Source: Syntrophaceae bacterium UBA2208 (GTDB lineage: Bacteria; Desulfobacterota; BSN033; UBA1163). From it: a stretch of DNA of 20,689 bases. Positions within the stretch are counted from its first letter, which is position 1; each line of letters opens with the position of its first letter. Location: assembly GCA_002327885.1 (NCBI GenBank), contig DCUS01000165.1, positions 1 through 20,689 of the forward strand, read 5' to 3'. Below, piece by piece: positions 1-7,419 of the stretch. The translations under genes were made by a program, and so were the position numbers. Under the pieces are notes generated by a model. The model saw only the letters and a list, made by a program, of their open reading frames with translations. It searched no databases and was not told where the DNA came from.

Positions 1-278
1 AGTTTCCGAGCTTCCGCCAACAACTTCATGGCCTCTTCGGTTCTGCATGCCCAGTAAGTCTCTACGCCCTTTTTCCCCAATTCCTTGGCCTTGGCAATCT
101 TTTCTGGGCAGTACTTAGCTCCAGGTGACTTTTCGGCATTCATGACAACGGCTTCTGTTTCACGGAACTCAGGAGGTACCCCCACAGCCTGGTTTTTTAC
201 CCCGAAATAAGATCCCGGGGCGCAAGAGATGACCAGGAAAAGCGAGACAACTGCTACCAAAAAAATATACTTTTTCAT
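1..278 (-). CDS. Outer-membrane-type lipoprotein, 3' part cut by window edge
   Basis: The first 92 residues can be read; the gene runs off the left edge. It starts at ATG 276-278 after a strong ribosome binding site (AAGGAGGA, about 281-290). Residues 1-18 are a lipoprotein signal peptide: Lys-Lys, a hydrophobic core, then the lipobox Leu-Val-Ile-Ser-Cys with Cys19 as the lipidated residue. The mature part is Ala/Lys/Glu-rich and probably helical, with two further cysteines (in YCPEK and YWACR). Small lipoproteins with an AKYCPEKIAKA-like helical region, sometimes joined to an OmpA-type peptidoglycan-binding domain, are familiar to me from Deltaproteobacteria, but the C-terminal part that would decide this is missing. 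A good promoter precedes it at 367-395, so it is probably its own transcription unit. Function unknown; envelope location is well supported. Confidence 0.8.
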   Translation of the reverse strand, partial: MKKYIFLVAVVSLFLVISCAPGSYFGVKNQAVGVPPEFRETEAVVMNAEKSPGAKYCPEKIAKAKELGKKGVETYWACRTEEAMKLLAEARK

Positions 279-366
279 TTATTCCTCCTTTCTAAAAATT
301 TATAGAAAACTTCCTATTATTTAAGCCATTAACTTTATTGCAAAATCGTTAAAATCTTATGATTTC

Positions 367-395
367 ACTATATCTTGACTCCTATTGTTTGTCAA
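367..395 (-). promoter_or_regulatory. Sigma70-type promoter for the lipoprotein gene
   Basis: On the minus strand TTGACA (390-395) is followed after exactly 17 bases by TATAGT (367-372). The -35 box is a perfect match and the -10 box matches 5 of 6. The -35 box lies inside the last codons of the upstream small membrane protein gene, whose TAG stop is at 382-384. Transcription would start near 360 and give an untranslated leader of about 80 bases before the lipoprotein ATG. Confidence 0.7.
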
Positions 396-651
396 GATTT
401 TTGTGATTTTTAATTTGGATGAATTTTTTGAGACATTCTTTTTTACAGAAATAGTAATCCTTTCCAGATATCCTCTTTCTTATCGCCAAGCTCTTTGGAA
501 TATAGGTTTGGCAGTAAGGGTCCTGGGCCAATTCTTCCGATTTCGTCTCATCATCCGATTTTTTTCTCCAGACAGAGATGCTTTTCATTAGGATGCGAAG
601 CATCGCGTAAAGGAGAAGGAAAAGGATGACGAGTAGAATTAGTCTGCTCAT
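382..651 (-). CDS. Small membrane protein with Cys-rich C-terminal motif (PP0621/TRASH-like)
   Basis: This reads as an 89-residue protein starting at ATG 649-651. The frame extends upstream to a TTG at 702, but that lies inside a hairpin and the ATG leads directly into a membrane segment, so I prefer the ATG, although no clear ribosome binding site is seen. Residues 4-22 form one transmembrane helix. A charged linker follows, then a small domain with DPYC (Cys47), YYFC (Cys69) and KKEC (Cys73). The spacing, with the final two cysteines three residues apart beside an aromatic pair, resembles short PP0621-type and TRASH/YHS-like metal-binding modules. No function is known. It lies downstream of folK past a hairpin and ends where the lipoprotein promoter begins. 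Confidence 0.65.
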   Translation of the reverse strand: MSRLILLVILFLLLYAMLRILMKSISVWRKKSDDETKSEELAQDPYCQTYIPKSLAIRKRISGKDYYFCKKECLKKFIQIKNHKNLDKQ

Positions 652-687
652 GATTAATATGAAATCAAAGAATACCCTATCCAAAAC

Positions 688-710
688 GCCTGCCTCCGCC
701 AAAGGCAGGC
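688..710 (-). terminator. 8-bp hairpin after folK; terminator-like or dispersed palindrome
   Basis: GCCTGCCT (688-695) pairs perfectly with AGGCAGGC (703-710) around a 7-base loop. On the minus strand it lies 22 bases after the folK stop and is followed by GTTTT, so it could end folK transcription, though the T run is short. The same CCTGCC/GGCAGG core recurs in the perfect palindrome at 8374-8393, so it may instead be a dispersed repeat. Confidence 0.5.
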
Positions 711-731
711 ATTTAATTTGGGATTTAAGGG

Positions 732-1217
732 CTAAAGCTTTTCGACCCCTTGGTCTTCCTTGGAATTGTTTAAGAGTTCATGGACTGGTTTTTTAAAAAC
801 GGGATGAACTAAATTTCTATCGATTTCAGCCAAAGGGGTGAGAACAAATTGACGATCCTGGATATGAGGGTGGGGGATTTGTAGTTCCTCAGTATGAATT
901 TCCTCATCATCGAAGAAGAGAATATCCAGATCAATTGTACGTGGTCCCCATCGGTACGTTTTCATACGGCCCAACCGGGACTCGATGGTTTTTAGCGTCC
1001 GGAGTAGTTCAACCGCCTCCAGGGGGGTCTCGATTTTTATGACTCCATTTACAAACCAATCCTGGGAAGTGTTGCCAACAGGTTGGGTTTTAAAGAAGGA
1101 AGATTTTGCTAAGAGTTTGTGATGGTCTATTTTTAAAATCTCTGAAATAGCTTTTTCACAGTGGTTCAACTTATCGCCAAGGTTAGAACCTATGCCGATG
1201 TAAACAATGTGTTCCAT
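732..1217 (-). CDS. folK: 6-hydroxymethyl-7,8-dihydropterin pyrophosphokinase
   Basis: FolK transfers pyrophosphate from ATP to 6-hydroxymethyl-dihydropterin, giving the substrate of dihydropteroate synthase in cytosolic folate synthesis. The 161-residue length is normal for a single-domain FolK. Visible family motifs are GIGSNLGD near the N-terminus (residues 8-15), the QPVGNTSQDWFVNGV stretch (45-59), the signature YRWGPRTIDLDIL (88-100) with its Mg2+-binding Asp-Leu-Asp, and IPHPHIQDRQFVLTPLAEI (114-132, described in part). The ATG has no obvious ribosome binding site. It follows tatA by 135 bases on the same strand and may share its transcript. Folate metabolism has a loose link to formate through tetrahydrofolate, but adjacency alone does not show a joint role. 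Confidence 0.95.
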   Translation of the reverse strand: MEHIVYIGIGSNLGDKLNHCEKAISEILKIDHHKLLAKSSFFKTQPVGNTSQDWFVNGVIKIETPLEAVELLRTLKTIESRLGRMKTYRWGPRTIDLDILFFDDEEIHTEELQIPHPHIQDRQFVLTPLAEIDRNLVHPVFKKPVHELLNNSKEDQGVEKL

Positions 1218-1352
1218 TCTGCTTAGTATGGTAAAGGCATTTGACCTTTCATCCTGCGCCTTTCAGAACAGGTCTTTTAAAAAGTGAATGAAGTGGAATT
1301 TGGTGAACAAATCTCGCATCAAAGTCTTGTCCCTTGAGAGATAAAACAGGGT

Positions 1353-1544
1353 TTACTTTTTTTCAGAAATCTCTTCAGAATTTTTGGGAGTGACATCGAT
1401 CTCGTCTTTATCTTTGGTCGCCTTTTTGAAGTTTTTAATCCCTTTCCCAATTCCTTCACCGATCTGAGGGAGTTTTCCAGCCCCAAAAATGATTAGGATG
1501 ATGACCAAGATGATGATCAACTCCGGCATTCCTATTCCAAACAT
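1353..1544 (-). CDS. tatA: Twin-arginine translocase subunit TatA/TatE
   Basis: TatA oligomers form the passage through which folded, cofactor-loaded proteins cross the inner membrane. This 63-residue protein shows the full family plan: a short N-terminus (MFGIGMPEL), one hydrophobic helix (residues 8-21), the FGAGKLPQIGEGIGKGI hinge and amphipathic helix (20-36) with the conserved Phe-Gly, then a highly charged tail. An AGGAG ribosome binding site precedes the ATG. It lies 32 bases after tRNA-Sec on the same strand. The formate dehydrogenase catalytic subunit in this window carries a twin-arginine signal and would be a client. No tatB or tatC is seen here, so the rest of the translocase is encoded elsewhere. 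Confidence 0.93.
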   Translation of the reverse strand: MFGIGMPELIIILVIILIIFGAGKLPQIGEGIGKGIKNFKKATKDKDEIDVTPKNSEEISEKK

Positions 1545-1576
1545 TTTTTTCTCCTTTGTATGTTAATCAAACAAGA

Positions 1577-1670
1577 TGGCGGAAGTGCATGGGAATCGAA
1601 CCCACCACGGACATCTCTGCCCGTCACTGGATTTGAAGTCCAGGAGGCCCACCAGAACCTGTCCACTTCC
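1577..1670 (-). tRNA. selC: tRNA-Sec, anticodon UCA
   Basis: On the minus strand the gene begins GGAAGTGG at 1670 and ends CACTTCCG plus an encoded CCA (1577-1579), 94 bases in all. The anticodon stem-loop is CTGGA-CTTCAAA-TCCAG with anticodon TCA, which reads UGA and is near identical to E. coli selC there. It has the special features of tRNA-Sec: an extended acceptor (7 clear pairs plus a G-G at the eighth), a 5-pair T stem around TTCGATT, a long paired D stem (GGTTC with GGGCC) and a long variable arm whose stem is ACGGGC with GTCCGT. SelA in this window would convert its serine to selenocysteine. It starts 9 bases after the yggU stop and ends 32 bases before tatA, so it is probably cut from a shared transcript. 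Confidence 0.96.
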
Positions 1671-1679
1671 AAATATAAC

Positions 1680-1952
1680 CTAAAGGATTTTCTTTTTAAA
1701 GTCAAGGTGCTCTTGTATCGCTAACCCTAAGATCTTTAATGTTTTTTTACGAGAGTGATGGCCTTTGAGGATTTCAATGTGAGATGAGGAAATCCCAAAT
1801 TCCCTGGCTAAAAATCGAACAAGAGCCTCATTCGCCTTCCCTTCAATAGGAGGAGCGGTCACTTTTACCTTGATCCCATCCTGGTAAGGACCTACGATCT
1901 CGTTTTTAGAGGATCTGGGCTGAAGATAAACCTTAACAAGGGTTTCTTTCAT
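1680..1952 (-). CDS. yggU: DUF167 / YggU family protein
   Basis: This is a small conserved cytosolic protein of unknown function. The motif VYLQPRSSKNEIVG near the N-terminus, then DGIKVKVTAPPIEGKANEAL and the closing SRKKTLKILG, are the family landmarks. I start it at ATG 1950-1952, giving 90 residues, because the family begins just before this first strand. A TTG 11 codons further up (1985) is open but neither start has a convincing ribosome binding site. The gene sits between pgeF and tRNA-Sec on the same strand. In several genomes DUF167 genes travel with housekeeping genes of unrelated function, so context says little about its role. Confidence 0.88.
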   Translation of the reverse strand: MKETLVKVYLQPRSSKNEIVGPYQDGIKVKVTAPPIEGKANEALVRFLAREFGISSSHIEILKGHHSRKKTLKILGLAIQEHLDFKKKIL

Positions 1953-2001
1953 TTCTATGTCTGAAGGTATAGTGCAGAGAGCCAAAACTTTAATTTCATA
2001 C

Positions 2002-2029
2002 TCTTTGCCCTATGCCCTTTGCTCTATGC
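2002..2029. repeat. Two-copy 14-bp tandem repeat between pgeF and yggU
   Basis: TCTTTGCCCTATGC (2002-2015) is followed directly by CCTTTGCTCTATGC (2016-2029), matching at 12 of 14 positions. It fills most of the short gap between pgeF and yggU. No function can be read from it; it looks like a simple slipped-strand duplication. Confidence 0.7.
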
Positions 2030-2032
2030 AAG

Positions 2033-2821
2033 TTAGATGATTCCAATGAATGAGAGCTGTCTTCCGGTTCGGCCTTCTCTCCGGTAAGAGAAAAAAAGGT
2101 CGAACTGACAATGGGTGCAAAGATTGATCCAAGAAATTTGTTCTTCCTTCATCCCTTCTTGCTTCATCTGAGTGATATTGATTTGAGCGAGATCAACCAC
2201 CCACCTTCCTTCTCCTCTTGAGGTTGAGAAAGGCACCCACTCTGGATGAAAGACTCTTTCATCGATTTCATAACAGGGAGACCCGATGGAAGGGCCGATG
2301 GCGATCAGAAGGTTTTTCAGCGAACATCCAAAATCCTCCTCCATCTTTTTCAAAACCTTCAGGGTGATGTGAAGGGCTGTCCCCTGTCTTCCGGCATGGA
2401 CTGCCGCAATCACTTTCTTCTTTTGATCGACCACAAAAATGGGGACACAATCAGCGGTAAGAATGCTGATCAAGAACCCCGGGAGATTCGTTATGATGGC
2501 ATCATATTCCAAAAGAGATGGGAGAGAGTTTAACCGTTCCTTAATAAGAAGAATTTTATCCTGATGCATCTGATTGAGTAAAACCAGTTGACCGGGATCA
2601 AAGTGAAAGGCTTCTCCAATCAGATTTTTATTTTTGGAAACGAATTCTTCTCTGTCACCATTCCTATGACTTAAATTAAGAGTGTCGTATGGGGGAAGAC
2701 TGACCCCTCCCTGGCGCGTGAGAAAGGCATGTCGGATCCATTCGATATTTGCTAACTCAGGAATTTCAAAATAGGGAAGGTCGTTTTTTATTCTCAAATG
2801 GGTTCGATGGATGATATTCAT
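2033..2821 (-). CDS. pgeF: Peptidoglycan editing factor / purine nucleoside phosphorylase, YfiH (laccase-domain) family
   Basis: Members were first called multicopper polyphenol oxidases; characterised ones act on purine nucleosides, and the E. coli protein is linked to removing misincorporated amino acids from peptidoglycan. The metal-binding residues are visible: His in QMHQD, Cys in TADCVP, and His in VHAG (residues 89, 128 and 145 counting from the alternative TTG start at 2830). The C-terminal part has CTHC and a YRREGRTGRQLSFI ending typical of the family. The ATG at 2819-2821 gives 262 residues; a TTG three codons up has a slightly better AGG spacing. One oddity is HAGRQG where most members read HAGWRG. 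It lies 60 bases after rluD; pairing of these two genes is common in bacteria. Confidence 0.92.
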   Translation of the reverse strand: MNIIHRTHLRIKNDLPYFEIPELANIEWIRHAFLTRQGGVSLPPYDTLNLSHRNGDREEFVSKNKNLIGEAFHFDPGQLVLLNQMHQDKILLIKERLNSLPSLLEYDAIITNLPGFLISILTADCVPIFVVDQKKKVIAAVHAGRQGTALHITLKVLKKMEEDFGCSLKNLLIAIGPSIGSPCYEIDERVFHPEWVPFSTSRGEGRWVVDLAQINITQMKQEGMKEEQISWINLCTHCQFDLFFSYRREGRTGRQLSFIGII

Positions 2822-2835
2822 GGGTATCAAATTTT

Positions 2836-2855
2836 ACCTGATGGACGCCTCAGGT
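2836..2855. other. Small inverted repeat between rluD and pgeF
   Basis: ACCTGA (2836-2841) and TCAGGT (2850-2855) form a 6-pair hairpin with an 8-base loop, ending just before the possible pgeF ribosome binding site AGGT. It could modulate translation of pgeF, but a stem this short also arises by chance. Confidence 0.3.
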
Positions 2856-2890
2856 TGAAGGGTTAGGGCAAAGATGCCAAAAAGACAGAA

Positions 2891-3874
2891 TTATCTGGCC
2901 CTTGACCTCAACCACTCCAAAACTTCACTCATGTCCCGAGGGATCGGTGAAACAAAATGTACTTTTTCCCCTGTTCGAGGATGTGTGAATTCCAATCGTT
3001 GAGCATGGAGGGCTTGACGATTCAATTTCTTCACACATTCTTTCAAACCGGAGTCATGGATTGCTCCCGGTTTATTTTTTCTCCCGTACAGGGGATCCCC
3101 TAAAACTGGATGGCCTATGGAGGAGAGATGTACCCGGATCTGATGAGTTCGACCGGTCTGAGGAAGGATCTCGAGGAAAGTACAGTTATCAAATTCCTCA
3201 ATCTTCCTCCAGCGAGTGATTGCACTTCTGCCCTTTTTCGTTCGGATGGACATCCGTTTCCTCTGACTTGGGTGTCTTCCAATGGAGGAATCGATTAAAC
3301 CTTCAACCCTGTTGAACGTTCCATGGACAATAGCGCGATAGACCTTATCAACGGTTCTGTTTTTAAATTGTTTTGTCAAATGCTGAAAGGCTTCGTTATC
3401 CTTGGCGGCCACTATCAAGCCGGAGGTGTCCTTATCTAACCGGTGAACAATACCCGGCCTCAAGACACCGTTAATTCCGGTGAGGTCTTTGCAATGATAA
3501 AGGAGAGCGTTGACCAATGTTCCGGAAGAATTTCCATGGGCCGGATGAATGACCATTCCCGGAGCCTTATCAATAACGATGATGGAGGAATCCTCATAAA
3601 GGATCGTGAGAGGGAGAGGTTCCGGTTCGAGAGAGAGAGGTTTAGGCTCAGGGAGGGATCCTGAGACAAGGTCCCCCATTCTTAGATGAGTACTGGGTTT
3701 TGTCGGTTTTTGATTCAGAAAGATAAGATGTTTTTGAATCAAATTCTTCGCCTGAGAGCGAGAGAGGTTCAGGTTGGTTTCCGAGAGAAATTGATCGAGA
3801 CGCCTGCCCTGACTCTTCGCTGTTACCTGAAGAGAGAAATGCCTGCCTGGCTCAAATAAATTCTCAAGTCCCAT
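2891..3874 (-). CDS. rluD: 23S rRNA pseudouridine synthase, RluD/RluA family
   Basis: RluD makes the pseudouridines of helix 69 of 23S rRNA. The 327-residue protein has an N-terminal S4 RNA-binding domain (about 15-75, with RLDQFLSE and SRSQAKNLI) and a catalytic domain holding GIVHRLDKDTSGL, whose Asp147 is the family nucleophile. Later landmarks are the LPQTGRTHQIRVHL block, a GDPLYG motif and a LHAQRLEFTHP block near the C-terminus. The S4 domain favours RluD over RluA, but exact target uridines cannot be read from sequence. The start at ATG 3874 follows CAGGA closely. It sits 58 bases after selA and before pgeF. Confidence 0.92.
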   Translation of the reverse strand: MGLENLFEPGRHFSLQVTAKSQGRRLDQFLSETNLNLSRSQAKNLIQKHLIFLNQKPTKPSTHLRMGDLVSGSLPEPKPLSLEPEPLPLTILYEDSSIIVIDKAPGMVIHPAHGNSSGTLVNALLYHCKDLTGINGVLRPGIVHRLDKDTSGLIVAAKDNEAFQHLTKQFKNRTVDKVYRAIVHGTFNRVEGLIDSSIGRHPSQRKRMSIRTKKGRSAITRWRKIEEFDNCTFLEILPQTGRTHQIRVHLSSIGHPVLGDPLYGRKNKPGAIHDSGLKECVKKLNRQALHAQRLEFTHPRTGEKVHFVSPIPRDMSEVLEWLRSRAR

Positions 3875-3932
3875 GGTCCTGTAGCAACAAGTTTTGACGA
3901 TATGACTGAGCGACTCTCCAACTTCTTCTTTA

Positions 3933-5381
3933 TTACGCGGGAGGCTCTTTACTGGCTGCGATTTTAGTCAGGACTTTTTCGATCCCTGCAGCGAGAAGAG
4001 GAACCTCTTCATCAAAAACGGTTCTCATATCCAGGATCAACTCCTCTTTGCTGATTCGAGAAATGATGGGGGGATCCCCCCTCCTTAAATTTTCTTCGAG
4101 CTGATTGACGGAAAAGTCGGAAGGCCCGAGGGCCATGACCATGGTCGGTAATTCTTGAAGGGGAAGGGCACCCCCGCCCACTTGCGAAACATCTTCTCTC
4201 AGAGTCAATGTTATTTTCTGATTTGTTATTCCTTCCAATCTTTTCTGCAGACGTCTTCCCCTTCTTTTTAATTTTTTTGTATCGAGACTTAACATCCGAA
4301 GTGTCGGAATCTCTTCCATTGCCTTTTTTTCATCAAGGTAGAGAAGAAGAGTTGATTCGAGAGCCGCCAAGGTGAGTTTATCGATGCGAAGGGCTCGGGT
4401 CAGCGGATTGGTTTTTAAGAGATCCAACCATTTCTTCTTTCCCAGGATGATTCCAGCCTGAGGACCTCCCAGAAGTTTATCGCCGCTGAAAGTGATGGCA
4501 TCCACACCCGTTCTGATCATCTCCTGGACAGTCGGCTCCCGTTCCAATCCGTACTGGGTAAGGTCTATTAAACAACCACTTCCCAAATCATGCACGACGG
4601 GGAGTTGATGTTGTTTTCCCAGTTGGACCAGATCCTCAAGAGAAACTTCGGAGGCAAAACCCATTACCCTGAAATTGCTGGTGTGGACCTTCAAAAGCAG
4701 GGCGGTCTGTGCAACGATTGCTTTTTGGTAATCATTGAGGTGAGTACGATTGGTTGTTCCGACCTCCCTGAGTGATGCCCCGCTTCGTTTCATGACATCG
4801 GGGATGCGAAAAGCGCCCCCAATTTCCACCAACTCTCCTCTTGAAACGATCACCTCCTTGCCCTCTGCGAGGGTGTTTAAAACAAGCAGGACAGCCCCTG
4901 CATTATTATTTACCACCAAAGCGGATTCTGCACCGGAAAGGCGGCAAAGGATCTCTTCGACATGAGTATATCGACTCCCCCGTTTACCGAATTCGATGTC
5001 ATATTCTAAGTTGGAATAGGTTTTGGAGATATCCATCAAGTGCTTCAGTGCAGAAGGATGGAGGGGAGCCCTTCCAAGATTCGTATGGATGACCACTCCC
5101 GTTGCATTGATGACCTGACGGAGTCGTGGCTGAATTTGAAGAGCGACCTCTTTCTGGAAAATGGGATAGAGTCTTTCGAAGGAGAAAAAATCATCTCCAA
5201 ATTGAGAAAAATCTTTTCTGCGAAGAAGATCTTCGCGCAATTGTCTCAGTCCCTTTCGTATGGCTTCGACAATGACATTCCGGGAATAGACCTTTAAGAG
5301 ATCGACCATCTCTGGTCTTGAGAGAATTTCATCCACACGGGGTATCTTACGGAGTACCTGTTGATGAAGGGTTAAAGACAT
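3933..5381 (-). CDS. selA: L-seryl-tRNA(Sec) selenium transferase (selenocysteine synthase)
   Basis: SelA is a pyridoxal-phosphate enzyme, a ring-shaped decamer in E. coli, that uses selenophosphate to turn Ser-tRNA-Sec into Sec-tRNA-Sec. I start at ATG 5379-5381 because GAGGAG lies 8 bases before it; this gives 482 residues, near the usual 460-470. Visible features are an N-terminal helical tRNA-binding region (1-60), INATGVVIHTNLGRAPL, NNNAGAVLL, the EYDIEFGKRGSR region, and the cofactor-binding lysine in FSGDKLLGGPQAG (Lys302). The gene overlaps the upstream radical SAM gene by 35 bases, suggesting coupled translation. Its tRNA partner lies 2.3 kb downstream and a selenoprotein gene 6 kb upstream, all on one strand. 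Confidence 0.96.
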   Translation of the reverse strand: MSLTLHQQVLRKIPRVDEILSRPEMVDLLKVYSRNVIVEAIRKGLRQLREDLLRRKDFSQFGDDFFSFERLYPIFQKEVALQIQPRLRQVINATGVVIHTNLGRAPLHPSALKHLMDISKTYSNLEYDIEFGKRGSRYTHVEEILCRLSGAESALVVNNNAGAVLLVLNTLAEGKEVIVSRGELVEIGGAFRIPDVMKRSGASLREVGTTNRTHLNDYQKAIVAQTALLLKVHTSNFRVMGFASEVSLEDLVQLGKQHQLPVVHDLGSGCLIDLTQYGLEREPTVQEMIRTGVDAITFSGDKLLGGPQAGIILGKKKWLDLLKTNPLTRALRIDKLTLAALESTLLLYLDEKKAMEEIPTLRMLSLDTKKLKRRGRRLQKRLEGITNQKITLTLREDVSQVGGGALPLQELPTMVMALGPSDFSVNQLEENLRRGDPPIISRISKEELILDMRTVFDEEVPLLAAGIEKVLTKIAASKEPPA

Positions 5382-7113
5382 TGGGCTTTCTCCTCGCAAG
5401 GAGTGTTTTAAGGATCTTGATGAAGTTCATCCGAATGAACCGGGTGGGCCATTCCAGTTCTTTTTTCTCGCAGATGGTGGACATGCTATAGTGCTGAAGG
5501 GAGAGACGGCCGCTTGAGATGGACTTCAGGGCAATTTCCCTCTCCCTGAGATCGGGGAGGATCATGATTCGGTCGATCTCCTTCATCACCCGGACCGCCC
5601 CTTCGAGCCGTATCTCGACCGATTCGGCTGTCTTGGGATCGATCAGATCGAATTCGGCTTTCAGACGATTGAGCCTCTTTCCAGCTTCGTAGGTGCTGTA
5701 GACGATCTCATCCCGATTCATCCATTCCGTTTCATAATTGAGGATATATTTCCAACTGGGAGCCAGCAAGGCCTGGCGATGTTCCTCGACCGTTCGATAG
5801 AACAGGCGATACCCGTATTTTTCCGGTGTCTCAAAGACCAGGCTCCCCGGATCCAGGAAGGGAGCAAGAGGAGAAATGAAGGGGAAGAGTTTATGATAGT
5901 AACGAAACCGTTCTAAAAGAGTGCGACAATATTCCACTGTATCCAGTACGGATTGATAGGTTTGCTTCGGGAGGCCGGTCATAAAAAAGAGATCGATTCT
6001 CTTCGAGCCAAAATCAATAGCATCTTTAAGCATTCTTTCTAACGATTCATTGTTATAGGGCCTTCCAAATGCCCTTCTCACTTCCTCGTCGTGAGATTCT
6101 GGAGATATCTCGATATTGAAGTTCGAAATCGATTCAGCAATTCTTTCCAGTTGCGTCCTGGACGGGGGAGTAAAAAATTCAAAGGCGATATGGTTGGAGA
6201 TCGGCTTCCTCTTCATCTCCCGAAGGAAGGTCGAACCATATTCTTCCCCAGCCTGGAAGATATCGCCGATGATCATGACCGGTGCATGGAGGTGGTCTGA
6301 AATATTGAAGATGTCCTGAGCTAATAATTTGGGATTCCGATAGGCTGGTTTCCGTCGATTGGCCATCTTTCGAAAGGTCTGCGCGGAACCCCCGCAAGTT
6401 TTACAAGAGTGGAGACATCCGCGGCAGGTGAAAACGGCTGTGACAGGGTAAGTATACCAATCGATAAAAGGCTGGTAGCCTGTGGGGTCAACATATCTGA
6501 CCACCTTCTTCATGATGTGGGGGTAGTCGATGGTTATCTCATCGAGGTTTTCCGGCACGTGGGTGAGCGGGTTGACCTGAATTTCTTTTTTTTCATCCCG
6601 ATAGGTCAGGTTTGGAATATTTTTAAAATCTTTACCTGCCTTAATAGCCTGAATCAGTTGAAGGAGAGGCTTCTCCGTTGAATCTCCTCTCATCACAAAA
6701 TCAATAAAAGGATATTGGCGGAGGATCTCCTCATGATAATAGGTGGCAGAGAGTCCCCCCAGGATGACAGGGGTATTAGGATGAAACCGCTTGATGATTT
6801 CTGCAAGAGCCAATGCTCCCTGGACATGGGCCATCCAATGGAGATCAATTCCGAAGATCAAGGGCTTATTTTTTTGGATGAGTCGCTCCACATCAAATTT
6901 TTCATCCTTAAGCATCTTCATCGCCACATTGATGATCCTGACCTTAAGCCCATGGCGCTCCAGATATTCTGAAAGGCTGGCAAACCCAATCGGATACATT
7001 TCGAAGATGGGGGTGGAGGGGACCACGTCGCTGATCGGGCCATGAATGCCTGGATGAATCCTGAAGTCGTAGAGGGTTGGGGGATGCAGAAGGATTAGAT
7101 CGATATTTGACAT
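5347..7113 (-). CDS. B12-binding-type radical SAM protein (possibly Ta0216-like)
   Basis: The 588-residue protein has an N-terminal cobalamin-binding-like Rossmann region (about 1-200; PPTLYDFRIHPG, IFGIDLHWMAHVQGA and VILGGLSATYY are seen) and a radical SAM domain. The cluster motif is CRGCLHSCKTCGG: Cys233-x3-Cys237-x2-Cys240 fits the radical SAM rule, with an extra Cys230 three residues ahead. The usual cobalamin DxHxxG appears as Asp90-x-His92-x-x-Ala, so B12 binding is not certain. I recall similar proteins in the Ta0216 family (archaea and Deltaproteobacteria) with no known reaction. It ends inside selA by a 35-base overlap and follows fdhE after a repeat-bearing gap. The weak purine-rich GAGAGAG before the ATG is the only ribosome binding signal. 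A role linked to selenium or formate enzymes is only a guess from position. Confidence 0.85.
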   Translation of the reverse strand: MSNIDLILLHPPTLYDFRIHPGIHGPISDVVPSTPIFEMYPIGFASLSEYLERHGLKVRIINVAMKMLKDEKFDVERLIQKNKPLIFGIDLHWMAHVQGALALAEIIKRFHPNTPVILGGLSATYYHEEILRQYPFIDFVMRGDSTEKPLLQLIQAIKAGKDFKNIPNLTYRDEKKEIQVNPLTHVPENLDEITIDYPHIMKKVVRYVDPTGYQPFIDWYTYPVTAVFTCRGCLHSCKTCGGSAQTFRKMANRRKPAYRNPKLLAQDIFNISDHLHAPVMIIGDIFQAGEEYGSTFLREMKRKPISNHIAFEFFTPPSRTQLERIAESISNFNIEISPESHDEEVRRAFGRPYNNESLERMLKDAIDFGSKRIDLFFMTGLPKQTYQSVLDTVEYCRTLLERFRYYHKLFPFISPLAPFLDPGSLVFETPEKYGYRLFYRTVEEHRQALLAPSWKYILNYETEWMNRDEIVYSTYEAGKRLNRLKAEFDLIDPKTAESVEIRLEGAVRVMKEIDRIMILPDLREREIALKSISSGRLSLQHYSMSTICEKKELEWPTRFIRMNFIKILKTLLARRKPNVFNPSSTGTP

Positions 7114-7419
7114 CTCTCTCTATTTAACAAAATACCCGGCTGGCATTGAGGTTTGAAGGATGTATTCTAAACCCTGAATTTCACAATTCCATTCATATAT
7201 ACCCTATTCATCCTTCTAAAACAAGAGCATGGGAAGCCAAACTCCGATTTAGAAAGCCGTCTTTGCGAGGGAACCGAAGCAATCTCGTTTTTCTTAATGG
7301 GATTGCCACGGTCGATGCGACCTCGCAATGACGTAATGGGAAAAAGGTTTTTCTCTCTATATCGGAATTTGGGCGGGAAGGCAAAACGCTCAGTGTTCTG
7401 CGCATAACAGTCATGAATA
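7114..7419. other. Gene-free gap between fdhE and the radical SAM gene
   Basis: This gap of about 306 bases holds the paired dispersed repeat at 7259-7332. Open frames across it are short and made of repeat sequence; none looks like a protein. I see no strong promoter or U-tract terminator, so read-through from fdhE into the radical SAM gene is possible. Confidence 0.6.
7259..7332. repeat. Paired dispersed repeat, head-to-head units, left of fdhE
   Basis: Left unit 7259-7286 reads GTCTTTGCGAGG...CGAAGCAATCTC; right unit 7301-7332 is its inverted form, GATTGCC...CCTCGCAATGAC. The outer ends are GTC/GAC and the inner ends are the AATCTC/GATTGC sides, so the pair can fold as a long hairpin. The sequence belongs to the 'CATTGCGAGG...GAAGCAATC' kind found scattered between genes in many bacterial genomes. 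The unit recurs at 8297-8407 in the opposite arrangement. Confidence 0.85.

Noticed and set aside
1353..1400. CCCTTG...CAGGG hairpin plus T run near the end of tatA
   Set aside because: The T run follows on the plus strand and lies in the tatA coding end, so it would not terminate the minus-strand transcript.
7208..7414. 68-codon minus-strand frame in the gap left of fdhE
   Set aside because: Made largely of the paired repeat; no protein-like features.
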